A stretch of DNA of 64,000 bases from Arthrobacter sp. B3I9 (GCF_030816935.1 NZ_JAUSYO010000001.1:806001-870000); one strand, 5' to 3'. Shown: positions 45,919-55,004, numbered from the stretch's first letter. The notes: generated by a model from the letters alone, not told the origin. Numbers and translations: made by a program.

Positions 45919-46950
45919 ATGACATCCAAGACCCGCGCCCTCACCGGAGTGCTGGCATGCACCCTTGCCGCCTCAGTCCTCGCCGGATGCGCCTCTGGTG
46001 CCCCCGGCGGGGCTGGAGCCCCGCCGGCCAAGATCCAGCTGTCCATTCCGGATCCCCTGACCTCCTCAGTCGGCGTCGCCGCCCAGCACTTCGCCGACCA
46101 GGTCAAAACGACATCCAACGGCTCCGTTACGGTCACGGTTGTTCCCAACGGAACAAGCTTCAGCGGAGACCAGAACGCAGCAGTCACCCGGCTGCAGGGA
46201 GGTTCCCTTGACGCCCTGATCCTATCCACGTCCGTGTACGCCGCCGTCGTGCCGGAAATGAACGCTATCAGCATCCCCTACATCTTCAAGGACACCACCG
46301 AGGAGGCGGCGTTCCTCAGCGGTGAGCCCGGCCAGACCCTGAAGAAGAAGCTGGAAGCGAAGGATACCGTTGCCCTCAGTTTCCTGACCAGGACCGGGCG
46401 TGAGATCACCAACTCTGTGCGCCCCATCGAGCAGCCCGCCGACCTCAAGGGCCTGAAGATCCGCGTTCCGGGCAATCCGCTGTGGACCGATTACTTCGGC
46501 AAGCTCGGCGCCAGCCCGACCACCATGGCCTTCTCCGAGGTCTTCACCGGCCTGCAGACCGGAACGATCAACGGTCAGGAGAACCCGATCGAGGTGCCCT
46601 GGACGAACAAGTTCTCCGAGGTCCAGAAGTACGTGTCGATGACCAACCACATCAACGACGCCTGGGTCCTGGCCCTGTCCTCGAAAAAGTGGGGGACCCT
46701 GTCCGATGCCCAGAAGAAGGCCCTCACGGACGCCTCGGCCGAAACTGCGACGTTCAAGACCGGGTACGACGCCGAGCAGTCCAAGAAACAGCTCGACGAG
46801 CTCGTCGCCAAGGGCATGAAAGCCAATGAGCTGAGCGCCGCCGGCCTGGAGGAATTCAAAGCGGTCTCCAAGAGCCTCTACCCGGAGTTCTCACAGCTGA
46901 TCGGCAAGGAATTCTTCGACCAGGCGATCTCCTTCGCCCCTACTAAGTAA
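45919..46950 (+). CDS. TRAP transporter substrate-binding protein (DctP family)
   Basis: A 343-residue exported binding protein for organic acids. Signal peptide ends in a lipobox (VLAGCAS). The DctP fold shows in RLQGGSLDALILSTSVYAAV, the conserved arginine region LKGLKIRVPGNPLWTDYFGK and FTGLQTGTINGQENPIEVPW with KYVSMTNHINDAWVL. The ATG at 45919 has AAGAAAGG upstream. It captures a carboxylate or sugar acid for the fused permease encoded next. Confidence 0.93.
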   Translation: MTSKTRALTGVLACTLAASVLAGCASGAPGGAGAPPAKIQLSIPDPLTSSVGVAAQHFADQVKTTSNGSVTVTVVPNGTSFSGDQNAAVTRLQGGSLDALILSTSVYAAVVPEMNAISIPYIFKDTTEEAAFLSGEPGQTLKKKLEAKDTVALSFLTRTGREITNSVRPIEQPADLKGLKIRVPGNPLWTDYFGKLGASPTTMAFSEVFTGLQTGTINGQENPIEVPWTNKFSEVQKYVSMTNHINDAWVLALSSKKWGTLSDAQKKALTDASAETATFKTGYDAEQSKKQLDELVAKGMKANELSAAGLEEFKAVSKSLYPEFSQLIGKEFFDQAISFAPTK

Positions 46951-47014
46951 TCCCGGCAGGCCCGGGGCGCCGGCGGCGCCCCGGGCCTGCCGCAAGGAAA
47001 CGTCCCCACTCTCA

Positions 47015-48955
47015 ATGTCGACAGTCTGGAAGCCCATGAAACACGTCACTACTCCCGAGGAACTCGAGGAGGTCCTCCCCTCGGACGCGGAAGAGATCCT
47101 GCATCACGGCCACATCCCCCCGCGTTGGAGCGGTGCCCTCTGGCTCGACAAGACTCTCGAAGGGGTTGTGGGTGCTGCCATCCTCGCCGAGCTTGTCGTG
47201 ATCCTGCTCAACATCCTGGTCAGGGTGGTCACCGGAGACTCAGTGCTCTGGACCCAGGAAGTTTCAGAAATCGCGCTGCTGACCATCGCCTTCATCGGCG
47301 GTGCCATTGCTTATCCCAAGGGTGCGCACATGTCCGTTCAGGCGCTCGTCATGCGGCTGCCGGCAACCTGGAAGCCTTATCTGGCGGCCCTCGTGGACTG
47401 CCTTGTCCTGGTCATGGGAGCCGGTGCCTTCGCCCTTTTCGTTCCCACCTTGGTCCAGCAGATCGAGGAAAAGACCCCTATCCTGCAGCTCCCCGTTTTC
47501 TGGGTGTCGCTGCCCTTCTCCATCGGCATGGTCCTCATCGCCTGGTTCGCCCTCCTGAAGCTGTGGCGCCAGGAGCGGCGCCCGGTCATTACGGCAGCGG
47601 GCATCACCGCAGTGTTGATTGTCCTCATCCTCGTGGTCCAGCCGCTTTTCTACTACGCCTCACCGAACGTCCTTCTCGCCGTCGTCCTTCTGCTGCTGTT
47701 CATGCTGCTGTTCCTGGGCTTGCCCATCGCCTTCGTTCTGGCGCTGGCCTCCGGAATCTACCTCTACTTGGGCGGCATCGCCGAAGTCAGCGCCATACCC
47801 ATCGGAATGGCATCGGGGGCAAAGGGTTTCGTCCTTCTGGCCATCCCGTTCTTCATTCTCGCCGGAACGGTCATGAACTCGGCCGGGCTGACGCTCCCGC
47901 TGGCCAAGCTGGTTGACGCGCTGATCGGGCACCTGCGTGGCGGCCTGCTCCAGGTGGTCGTCGTGACGATGTACATCTTCTCCGGCATCTCCGGCTCGAA
48001 AGTCGCGGATGTGGCGGCGGTGGGAACCACGATGCGCGGCATGCTCGAGGAGCGGAAGTACCCCCGCGGGGAAGTCGTGGCCGTCCTGTCGGCCTCGGCC
48101 ATCATGGGCGAAACCATTCCTCCGAGCATCGTGCTGCTCATCCTCGGGTCAATTACCACCATCTCCACCACTACCCTCTTCCTGGCGGGCTTCGTCCCCG
48201 CAGCCTTCCTCGCCTTGGTGGTCATGGCGCTCGTCTTCCTCCGCGCCCGGAAACAGGGCGGCATCGCCAGCCCGAAGGCCACCTGGCGGGCCCGGGGATC
48301 GGCAACGTTCTTCGCCATCCCCACCCTGCTGCTGCCCGTCGGCATGGTGGTCGGCATTCTGAGCGGCTTCGCGACCCCCACCGAAGTGTCCTCCGTGGCC
48401 GTCGCCTACGCCTTCGTCCTGGCCGCCGCGTACCGCCGTGGAAGCAAACGCCTGCTTGGGGACACGCTGCGGGAGACTACGACGACGGCGGGAATGGTGC
48501 TGTTCATCATCGCAGCAGCCTCCCCGCTCGCCCAGACCCTGGCCCTGGCCGGCGTCTCCCAGCAGATCCACGACCTGATGTCAGGGCTGGGCGACTCGCC
48601 GCTGCTGTTCATGCTCTTCACGGTGGTGCTGCTGATCATCATGGGACAGCTGCTCGAGGGCCTCCCGGCAGTGTTGATCTTCGCACCGCTGCTGCTTCCG
48701 ATCGCCGTCGACTTCGGCGTCAACCCGGTGCAGTACGCCATGGTCCTGATCATCTCCATGGGAATCGGGTCGTTCGCGCCCCCGGCCGGCGTCGGGTTCT
48801 ACGTGGCCTGCGCAACCGGTCACGAGACCGTGGAAAAGAGCCTCAAACACTTCTGGCCCTATCTCATTGCCGTGTTCCTTGGGCTGCTTGTCCTTGCAGC
48901 CGTGCCGTGGTTCAGCACCTTCCTGCCGGCCCTCGCCGGACTGATCCCCTTCTAG
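47015..48955 (+). CDS. TRAP transporter fused permease (DctQ-DctM)
   Basis: A 646-residue protein in which the small DctQ-like subunit (residues about 45-200, four helices, with TQEVSEIALLTIAFIGGAIA and YPKGAHMSVQALVMRLP) is joined to the large DctM-like subunit (about residue 210 onward; GLPIAFVLALASGIYLYLGG, GISGSKVADVAAVGTTMRGM, GMGIGSF-like ISMGIGSFAPPAGVG). It imports the acid bound by DctP using the sodium gradient. ATG 47015 has AAGGAAA upstream. The fusion explains why no separate dctQ gene is seen. Confidence 0.93.
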   Translation: MSTVWKPMKHVTTPEELEEVLPSDAEEILHHGHIPPRWSGALWLDKTLEGVVGAAILAELVVILLNILVRVVTGDSVLWTQEVSEIALLTIAFIGGAIAYPKGAHMSVQALVMRLPATWKPYLAALVDCLVLVMGAGAFALFVPTLVQQIEEKTPILQLPVFWVSLPFSIGMVLIAWFALLKLWRQERRPVITAAGITAVLIVLILVVQPLFYYASPNVLLAVVLLLLFMLLFLGLPIAFVLALASGIYLYLGGIAEVSAIPIGMASGAKGFVLLAIPFFILAGTVMNSAGLTLPLAKLVDALIGHLRGGLLQVVVVTMYIFSGISGSKVADVAAVGTTMRGMLEERKYPRGEVVAVLSASAIMGETIPPSIVLLILGSITTISTTTLFLAGFVPAAFLALVVMALVFLRARKQGGIASPKATWRARGSATFFAIPTLLLPVGMVVGILSGFATPTEVSSVAVAYAFVLAAAYRRGSKRLLGDTLRETTTTAGMVLFIIAAASPLAQTLALAGVSQQIHDLMSGLGDSPLLFMLFTVVLLIIMGQLLEGLPAVLIFAPLLLPIAVDFGVNPVQYAMVLIISMGIGSFAPPAGVGFYVACATGHETVEKSLKHFWPYLIAVFLGLLVLAAVPWFSTFLPALAGLIPF

Positions 48956-48966
48956 GCCATACGAAA

Positions 48967-49893
48967 ATGTCGATATCTGAGAATCAGACGCTGCCCGGCT
49001 TCGCTGGGTCCGTTGCCCTCCTGGGCACCGGACCCATGGGGGCCCCGATCGCCCGCAACATCCTTGCCGGCGGTGTTCCCCTCACCCTCTGGAACCGCAC
49101 GCCCGAAAAGGCGCACGCGGTCGGCGGTGGTACCGTCGCGGCTGCCCCGGCCGGTGCAGCAAGCGACGTGGTGCTGACGGTACTGCCCGACCTGCCCCAG
49201 GTGGCAGCCCTGCTTCCCGGCGAGAACGGCCTGCTGGCGGGATGGAAGAGCGCCGGGATAGACCATCCAATCCTCGTGATTCACGGGACCGTTTCTCCCG
49301 TGGCGGTCGCAGAGTTCGCCGAGGACTGCCGGCGCCGCTGGGGGCTGACGGTTCTGGACGCACCCCTCAGCGGCGGCACGATAGGCGCCGAGGAACGCCG
49401 GCTGAGCATCATGGTCGGCGGCCCTTCCAACGCTGTGGAACACGTCAGGCCGCTCTTCGAGCTGTACGGCTCGACAGTGGTGTGGTTCGGCGAGACCGGT
49501 GCGGGTTCGACTGTGAAGGCATGCAATCAGATCGTCGTCGCAGCCACAGTTACGGCCCTGGCCGAGGCGATGGCCCTGGCAAGCACCGCCGGACTCGACC
49601 TGGAGAAAGTGCAGTCCGTCCTTGCCGGTGGCCTGGCTAAATCGGAAGTCCTCACCCAGAAAGGGCGACGATGGATGGATCAGGACTTCGAGGGGGGCGG
49701 GTCCGCAAAAAATCAGCTCAAGGACCTCCGGTTCATCACCGACCTCGCCAGGCACACGGGACTGAAACTCCCCGTGGCCACCTGCCTGCAAAGCGCTTTT
49801 GAGGACATGATCGCAGCCGGTGACGGCGACCTGGACCACACCGGCATCTACCGCACCATCCTGGAGCAGAGCACCAAACCGGCGCCGCGGTAG
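48967..49893 (+). CDS. HIBADH-family NAD(P)-dependent reductase (tartronate-semialdehyde reductase-like)
   Basis: A 308-residue beta-hydroxyacid dehydrogenase. VALLGTGPMGAPIARNILAG is the Rossmann motif, VLDAPLSGGTIGAEERRLSI the substrate-binding signature and GAGSTVKACNQIVVAATVTA the catalytic lysine region. The ATG at 48967 follows the TRAP permease stop by 11 bp; the frame is open a little further upstream. It is closest in pattern to GarR/GlxR-like 2-hydroxy-3-oxopropionate reductases, consistent with sugar-acid breakdown. Confidence 0.88.
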   Translation: MSISENQTLPGFAGSVALLGTGPMGAPIARNILAGGVPLTLWNRTPEKAHAVGGGTVAAAPAGAASDVVLTVLPDLPQVAALLPGENGLLAGWKSAGIDHPILVIHGTVSPVAVAEFAEDCRRRWGLTVLDAPLSGGTIGAEERRLSIMVGGPSNAVEHVRPLFELYGSTVVWFGETGAGSTVKACNQIVVAATVTALAEAMALASTAGLDLEKVQSVLAGGLAKSEVLTQKGRRWMDQDFEGGGSAKNQLKDLRFITDLARHTGLKLPVATCLQSAFEDMIAAGDGDLDHTGIYRTILEQSTKPAPR

Positions 49894-49925
49894 AAACGCG
49901 GGGAAGGGTCATCCGACGCGGATGG

Positions 49926-49958
49926 CGCGGGGCACCGGCTCCTGGCCGTCGCCCCGCG
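49926..49958. terminator. Possible bidirectional terminator hairpin
   Basis: CGCGGGGC (49926-49933) pairs with GCCCCGCG (49951-49958), an 8-bp GC stem with an 18-nt loop between the convergent genes ending at 49893 and 49960. No U-run is visible, so this is weak. Confidence 0.35.
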
Positions 49959-49959
49959 G

Positions 49960-51480
49960 TCACGCAGTGGCCGGGATCCGGCCCAGGCGGTGGTACTTGT
50001 CGAGTCGGCGCGGGAGCAGGCCGCTGATGTCCGCCGAGGAGAGCTCGGCCAGCTCATATTCGATGGCCTGCGCCAGGCGCTGGCAGAACGCCCTGCCCTC
50101 GAGCGCGGCATCGGTGCGCTCGTCCACGATGTGTTCCACGAGTCCGTTTGCGTACAGGGACGCCACGTTGACGCCCTGGGCCTCGGACATGGCCGGGGCG
50201 AAATCCGGGCTCCGGTGCACGATGGCGCTGGCGCCCTCCGGCGGAAGTGGGGACAGCCACGCGTGCTGTGCGGCGATGGTGCGGTCCGCGGGCAAGAGGG
50301 CCAGGGCGCCGCCGCCGGCCCCCTGTCCGAGCAGCACCGACACTGTCGGCGTCTGCAGCCCGATCAGATCGTGCAGGGAGCGGGCGATCTCACCGGCCAG
50401 CCCGCCTTCCTCGGCCTCCTTGGACAGCGCGGCGCCGCCGGTATCGATGACCGTGAGCAGCGGCAGGACAAGTTCCTCGGCCAGCCGCATGCCCCGCCGC
50501 GCTTCGCGGAGCGACGCCGGTCCCATCGCGGTCTGCTGCGAGGGCCGGGGCCTGGTGTGGCCGATGACCACGCAGGACTTCTGGCCGAAGCGCGCCAACG
50601 CCAGCTGCAGTCCCGGGTCCTTTTCGCCCTGGCCGGTGCCGTTGAGCGGAAGCACGTCACGGGCGCCGGCAGCGAGCAGCTGCCGCAGGTCCGGCCGCCG
50701 CGGGTTCCGGGAGATCTCGATGGATTCCCAGGCGCCGGCGTCGGACGGTTTAACGGACAGGGTGCGCGGCGGGCTGACCCGCGGATTCGGGCCGGTGACC
50801 AGAATGCTGAGGGCGCGGTCGACGACGTCGGACAGCTGCCAGGGCGGGACGACGGCGTCAATGAGCCCCTTGTCGAAGAGATTCTCGGCGACCTGGACGC
50901 CTTCCGGGAACGGGGCGCCATGCAGCGCCTCGTAGACGCGTGGCCCGAGGAAGCCGAGCAGGGCACCTGGCTCGGCCACCGTGATGTGCCCGAGGGAACC
51001 CCAGGAGGCCATCACGCCGCCGGTGGTGGGGTGCCGAAGGTACACGAGGTACGGCAGCCCGGCCTGGCGGTGGGACCGGACGGCCGCGCTGATTTTCACC
51101 ATGGACAGGAAGGCGATGGTGCCCTCCTGCATGCGCGTGCCGCCGGAGGCGGGGCCGGCCAGGAGCGGCAGCCCTTCCCGGGTGGCCCGCTCGACGGCGC
51201 TGGTGATCCGTTCCGCTGCAGCGAGGCCGATGGAGCCGGCGAGAAAGCGGAATTCGCTGACAATGACGGCGACACGGCGGCCGCGGATGAGTCCTTCGCC
51301 GGTGAGGACGGATTCGTCGACGCCGGTCTTCTCGCGGGCGGCCGCAAGCTCCGAGCGGTACTCGGGGCCCGGATTGGGGTCCGTCACGGGAAGGTCCCAG
51401 CTCCGGTAGGAGCCGGGGTCCAGCGCGGCGGCAATGAGCTCCGCCGCATCCAGGTGCCGGACCCTCTGTTCTGCCGGCAC
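49960..51480 (-). CDS. Fused carboxyltransferase subunit (AccD-AccA-like)
   Basis: A 506-residue protein with two crotonase-fold carboxyltransferase halves. The N-terminal half is AccD-like (GRRVAVIVSEFRFLAGSIGL, GPASGGTRMQEGTIAFLSMV, SWGSLGHITVAEPGALLGFL), the C-terminal half AccA-like (VVIGHTRPRPSQQTAMGPAS, LLTVIDTGGAALSKEAEEGG, VSVLLGQGAGGGALALL). The zinc ribbon of bacterial AccD is absent (no cysteines before the first half). No biotin carboxylase or biotin carrier gene is nearby, so it either works with subunits encoded elsewhere or acts as a malonyl-CoA-type decarboxylase/carboxyltransferase. GTG start at 51480, 2 nt after the CoA-transferase stop, with AAGGGAA upstream. Confidence 0.85.
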   Translation of the reverse strand: MPAEQRVRHLDAAELIAAALDPGSYRSWDLPVTDPNPGPEYRSELAAAREKTGVDESVLTGEGLIRGRRVAVIVSEFRFLAGSIGLAAAERITSAVERATREGLPLLAGPASGGTRMQEGTIAFLSMVKISAAVRSHRQAGLPYLVYLRHPTTGGVMASWGSLGHITVAEPGALLGFLGPRVYEALHGAPFPEGVQVAENLFDKGLIDAVVPPWQLSDVVDRALSILVTGPNPRVSPPRTLSVKPSDAGAWESIEISRNPRRPDLRQLLAAGARDVLPLNGTGQGEKDPGLQLALARFGQKSCVVIGHTRPRPSQQTAMGPASLREARRGMRLAEELVLPLLTVIDTGGAALSKEAEEGGLAGEIARSLHDLIGLQTPTVSVLLGQGAGGGALALLPADRTIAAQHAWLSPLPPEGASAIVHRSPDFAPAMSEAQGVNVASLYANGLVEHIVDERTDAALEGRAFCQRLAQAIEYELAELSSADISGLLPRRLDKYHRLGRIPATA

Positions 51481-51482
51481 GG

Positions 51483-52712
51483 TCAGTTCCCTTCCCCGGC
51501 AGCGGCGGCATCGGCCGGAACAAGGCCGAGCCATTGCCTGATCTGTTCGCCGTTCTGGTCCAGCAGCGGCGGTGCCATGTGGGTCTTGAGTGTGGTTTCC
51601 GCGGTGTCCGCGGCGCTGAAGAAGCGCAACGGCGGTCCGGGCAGGGTGACGTTGCCGAGGATTTTGTGGTCGACGTCGATCATGAGGCCTTGCGAGTGGA
51701 CCTGTTCCCATTTGTAGACCTCGTCCAGGCTGCGGACCTTGCCTGCGGGGATTCCGGCCTGATTAAGCTTGGCGAGCAGGGGCTCGGCCTCGTAGTCGGC
51801 GAATACGCGTTCCACTTCTTCGACGACTTTTTCCCGGTTCCGGACGCGCTCCGCGTTGGAAGCAAATTCCGGGCGGTCCGCGTCAATGCCGAAGGCAGAA
51901 GCGAACGTATGCCAGAGCTTCTCGCTGCCCACACTGATCTGCACCCGACCCTGCCGGCAGTGGAACAGGCCGTAGGGCGCGATGGACGGGTGGTGGTTTC
52001 CCTGTGCCTGGGGCACCTCGCCGGCCACTGTGGCCCGCGTGCCTTGGAACGCGTGCACCCCGATTATTGCGGCCAACAGCGAGGTGCGCACGATCTGTCC
52101 CTGGCCGGTCCGTTCGCGTTGCAGCAGCGCCGCGAGCGTGCCGAACGCCCCGTACATCCCGGAGAGCAGGTCGGCGATGGGCACGCCCACTCGCTGCGGA
52201 TCGTCCGGCCCGGAACCGGTCAGGGACATCAGCCCCGCCTCACCCTGCAGGATCTGGTCGTATCCGCTCCGCCCGGACTCGGGCCCGTCGTGCCCGAGCC
52301 CGGTAATCGACAGGACCACCAGTGAGGGATTCAGGGCATGCATGTCCTCGGGTGAGAACCCCAGCCGGTCAAGGACGCCGGGGCGGAAGTTCTCGATGAC
52401 GACGTCGGCGCGCTCCAGCAGCTCGCGCAACACGGTGCGCCCGTCGTCGCTCTTCAGGTCCAGGGCGATGGACTCCTTGTTGCGGTTGCAGGACAGGAAG
52501 TATGTGGCCTGCGGATCGTCCTCGGGTCCAACGAACGGCGGCCCCCAGCCGCGGGTATCGTCGCCGGAGCCGGGGTTCTCCACCTTGATGACACGTGCGC
52601 CGAGGTCCGCCAGCATCATCCCGGCGTGCGGGCCGGCGAGGGCCCGGCTCAGATCGACCACGAGGTAGCCCACGAGCGGGCCTTCAGTATTGACAGTGGG
52701 TGCGGTGCTCAT
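51483..52712 (-). CDS. CaiB/BaiF-type (family III) CoA-transferase
   Basis: A 409-residue CoA-transferase. LVGYLVVDLSRALAGPHAGM then DLGARVIKVENPGSGDDTR, and NKESIALDLKSDDGRTVLRE and DVVIENFRPGVLDRLGFS are family signatures; the catalytic aspartate is expected in VGVPIADLLSGMYGAFG. AAGGAACACCCTT precedes the ATG. It lies between the MatC-type carrier and the fused carboxyltransferase, and is likely to activate the imported dicarboxylate as its CoA ester. Confidence 0.9.
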   Translation of the reverse strand: MSTAPTVNTEGPLVGYLVVDLSRALAGPHAGMMLADLGARVIKVENPGSGDDTRGWGPPFVGPEDDPQATYFLSCNRNKESIALDLKSDDGRTVLRELLERADVVIENFRPGVLDRLGFSPEDMHALNPSLVVLSITGLGHDGPESGRSGYDQILQGEAGLMSLTGSGPDDPQRVGVPIADLLSGMYGAFGTLAALLQRERTGQGQIVRTSLLAAIIGVHAFQGTRATVAGEVPQAQGNHHPSIAPYGLFHCRQGRVQISVGSEKLWHTFASAFGIDADRPEFASNAERVRNREKVVEEVERVFADYEAEPLLAKLNQAGIPAGKVRSLDEVYKWEQVHSQGLMIDVDHKILGNVTLPGPPLRFFSAADTAETTLKTHMAPPLLDQNGEQIRQWLGLVPADAAAAGEGN

Positions 52713-52763
52713 AAGGGTGTTCCTTCGTTGGTTCTGGGCTGCGGAGCGGGGTGGACGGGCGGA

Positions 52764-54164
52764 CTACATCCAGCCCGGGACAACCATGACCAGCCAGGCG
52801 ATAACGGGTCCGGCCACGACGACGAGGCCGCTGTAGGCGAGAATCTGCTTGTAGAACCTGTCCTTGTCCACGTCTTCAGGAGCGTTGGCGAGCACCAGGG
52901 CGCCGTTGGTGGAGAAGGGCGATACGTCGACGATCGTGGCGGAGACTGCCAGGGCGGCGATAACCCCGACGGCGCCGACCTCCCCGGAGGCCAGGAACGG
53001 CACGGCCAGCGGGATCAGGGCGGCGAGGATTGCCGTGGAGGACGCAAAGGCGGATACCACGGCGCCGATGTAGCAGATCAGCAGGGCGGCCAGAAGCGGC
53101 ATGCCCATGTGCGCCACGCCGTCGGACACGAACTTGATGGTGCCCGCTTCTTCGAGGACGCCCACGAAGGTGAGCATGCCGCAGATGAGCAGGACGGTGG
53201 ACCAGCTGATCTTGTTCACGGCGCCCTTCTGGGCCGCGGGGGACACCAGCGCCAGGATGATGGCGATGGTGATGGAGACAAAGCCGACATCCACTTTGAA
53301 GCCGAGGGAAATGACGGCGAGGGCGATCAGGCCCAGGATGGTGACCAGCTGCGGCACGGTGGCGCGGGCGCCGTTGGATGCGTCCGCGCCGGCGGAACCG
53401 GCTACAGCGGAACCCGAGGTCCCCTTGGCCGAGACGCCGGCGGGGGAGATGTCGGAACCCGAGCCCCGCAGGGTGGCGCCGGAGGTAGAGGCACGGGCGC
53501 CTACGCTGACGGCCATCCGGGTTTCCGCAGCCTGCTCCACCAGCCGGCCGGCCTTTGTGGAGCGGAACCGGTTGCCACCCAGGACGATGGACAACACCAC
53601 CGCAATGGCGAGGTTGAAGATGAAGCTTGCCAGGAAGATTGCGATAGGGCTGGCTTCCAGATCCGTTTTGGCGATGATGCCGTTGACCGTGACGCCGTAG
53701 ACGGCGATGGGGGAGAAGCCGCCGGCCTGCGCACCATGGATGACCATCATGCCCATCATGAGCGGGTTGATTTTGTGCTTGGCGGCGAAGCTCAGCGCGA
53801 TGGGGGCGATGATCGCGACGGCGGCCGGAGAGAGGGCGCCGACGGCGGTGATCACGGCGGTGATGGTGAACATGACCCACGGGATGAGGGCCACCTTGCT
53901 GCCCACCATCCGGACGGCGCCTCTGACCAGGAGGTCAATGGTGCCGTTGTTCTGTGCGATGGCGAACAGGTACGTGACCCCGACGATGGTCAGGAACAGG
54001 CCGCCGGGGAAGTTGGCGAGGATGTCGTTGGTGGACATCCCCAGTACGACTGAGCCCAGCAGGAATGCCCCTACGAAGGCCAGGGCGCCCATGTTGAGGG
54101 GCAACACCGTGGCCAGGAGGAACATCACCGCCAGGATGATGATGGACAGGACGGGAGCGGACAT
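52764..54164 (-). CDS. MatC-like dicarboxylate (malonate-type) carrier
   Basis: A 466-residue membrane protein with about 12 helices. The first half is typical of the MatC_N family (FLLGSVVLGMSTNDILANFP, GGLFLTIVGVTYLFAIAQNN, INPLMMGMMVIHGAQAGGFS), the C-terminal half resembles SLC13/ArsB-type permeases (SATIVDVSPFSTNGALVLAN). A low-complexity Ala/Gly/Ser loop (about residues 220-270) joins the halves. The ATG at 54164 has GGAGGAAC upstream. Import of malonate or a similar dicarboxylate fits with the CoA-transferase and carboxyltransferase behind it. Confidence 0.86.
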   Translation of the reverse strand: MSAPVLSIIILAVMFLLATVLPLNMGALAFVGAFLLGSVVLGMSTNDILANFPGGLFLTIVGVTYLFAIAQNNGTIDLLVRGAVRMVGSKVALIPWVMFTITAVITAVGALSPAAVAIIAPIALSFAAKHKINPLMMGMMVIHGAQAGGFSPIAVYGVTVNGIIAKTDLEASPIAIFLASFIFNLAIAVVLSIVLGGNRFRSTKAGRLVEQAAETRMAVSVGARASTSGATLRGSGSDISPAGVSAKGTSGSAVAGSAGADASNGARATVPQLVTILGLIALAVISLGFKVDVGFVSITIAIILALVSPAAQKGAVNKISWSTVLLICGMLTFVGVLEEAGTIKFVSDGVAHMGMPLLAALLICYIGAVVSAFASSTAILAALIPLAVPFLASGEVGAVGVIAALAVSATIVDVSPFSTNGALVLANAPEDVDKDRFYKQILAYSGLVVVAGPVIAWLVMVVPGWM

Positions 54165-54217
54165 CTTTGTTCCTCCGGATCAGAGTGCTGGTGTGAAGTG
54201 GCCCACTGGCCTAGCCT

Positions 54218-54230
54218 CCTAGACACTAGG
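54218..54230. promoter_or_regulatory. Candidate GntR operator CCTAG-ACA-CTAGG
   Basis: A perfect 5-bp inverted repeat with a 3-bp spacer, between the divergent MatC-type carrier gene and the GntR regulator gene, 60 bp before the regulator start. Short dyads of this kind are usual for FadR-type GntR proteins. Confidence 0.5.
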
Positions 54231-54290
54231 TCTCCATGTCAATAGTTCTCGGGTAGTCTTGGTGCCGACGGCCTTGCCGAAAGGAAGCGC

Positions 54291-54998
54291 ATGCCCAAGC
54301 GGTCAGCAACGCCCCAGATTTCCCGCGTTTCGCGGCCCCGGCTCTATGAACAGCTTGTCGAGCAGCTCATGGACTATATCGAGGCTGCCCAGCTGGGCCC
54401 TGGGGATACGTTGCCCGCCGAGCGTGAGCTTGCCGAGCGGCTTGGCGTATCGCGCGCCACCCTTGCCCAGGCCCTGGTGGCGCTGGAAGTCCTCGGCGTG
54501 ATCGATGTCCAGCACGGCACGGGCGCGGTGCTGGTGTACCGGCCGAACGTTCCTTCCGTAATCAAGGGCCTGCGCGAGCACCGCAGCAGGCTGCCGGAGA
54601 TCGTTGAGGCCCGGAGCACCCTCGAGGTAAAGCTTGCCGAGCTGGCCGCGGAGAGGCGCAGCGATGAGGACATGAAGGCCATCGACCACGCACTGGACGT
54701 GATGGCGGAAGAAGTCGCGTCCGGCGCCAAGGGCGCGCGGGGCGACGAGCTCTTCCACCAGGCCGTGACCGGAGCGGCGCACTCGGCAGTGCTCGCCCAG
54801 CTGATGACGTTCATTGCGGGCATGATCCTGGAGACGCGCCTCGAATCGCTGGGACAGCCCGGCCGGCCGGAGCAGTCGCTGGCATCGCACCGGAAAATCG
54901 CCGACGCAATCCGGGCGGGCGACTCCCGGGCAGCGGCGGCAGCGATGCTGGAGCACATCGACCTCGTTTCCGATGTGGCACTGCTGAAGAACGGCTGA
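54291..54998 (+). CDS. GntR-family transcriptional regulator (FadR subfamily)
   Basis: A 235-residue regulator with an N-terminal GntR winged helix (LGPGDTLPAERELAERLGVS, then RATLAQALVALEVLGVIDVQ) and an all-helical FCD effector-binding domain (RSRLPEIVEARSTLEVKLAE, ELFHQAVTGAAHSAVLAQLM, SHRKIADAIRAGDSRAAAAA). FCD members often bind metals and small carboxylates. GGAAG precedes the ATG. It is divergent from the dicarboxylate carrier/CoA-transferase/carboxyltransferase operon and probably represses it. modA begins 6 nt downstream, so molybdate transport genes could be partly co-transcribed with it. Confidence 0.93.
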   Translation: MPKRSATPQISRVSRPRLYEQLVEQLMDYIEAAQLGPGDTLPAERELAERLGVSRATLAQALVALEVLGVIDVQHGTGAVLVYRPNVPSVIKGLREHRSRLPEIVEARSTLEVKLAELAAERRSDEDMKAIDHALDVMAEEVASGAKGARGDELFHQAVTGAAHSAVLAQLMTFIAGMILETRLESLGQPGRPEQSLASHRKIADAIRAGDSRAAAAAMLEHIDLVSDVALLKNG

Positions 54999-55004
54999 AG
55001 GATC

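Noticed and set aside
49990..51717. Plus-strand frame (575 codons) opposite the fused carboxyltransferase
   Set aside because: Antisense shadow; the minus strand has clear AccD- and AccA-like domains.
52626..54053. Plus-strand frame (475 codons) opposite the MatC-like carrier
   Set aside because: Asp/Gly/His-rich antisense of a membrane protein gene; a typical artefact of GC-rich codon bias.
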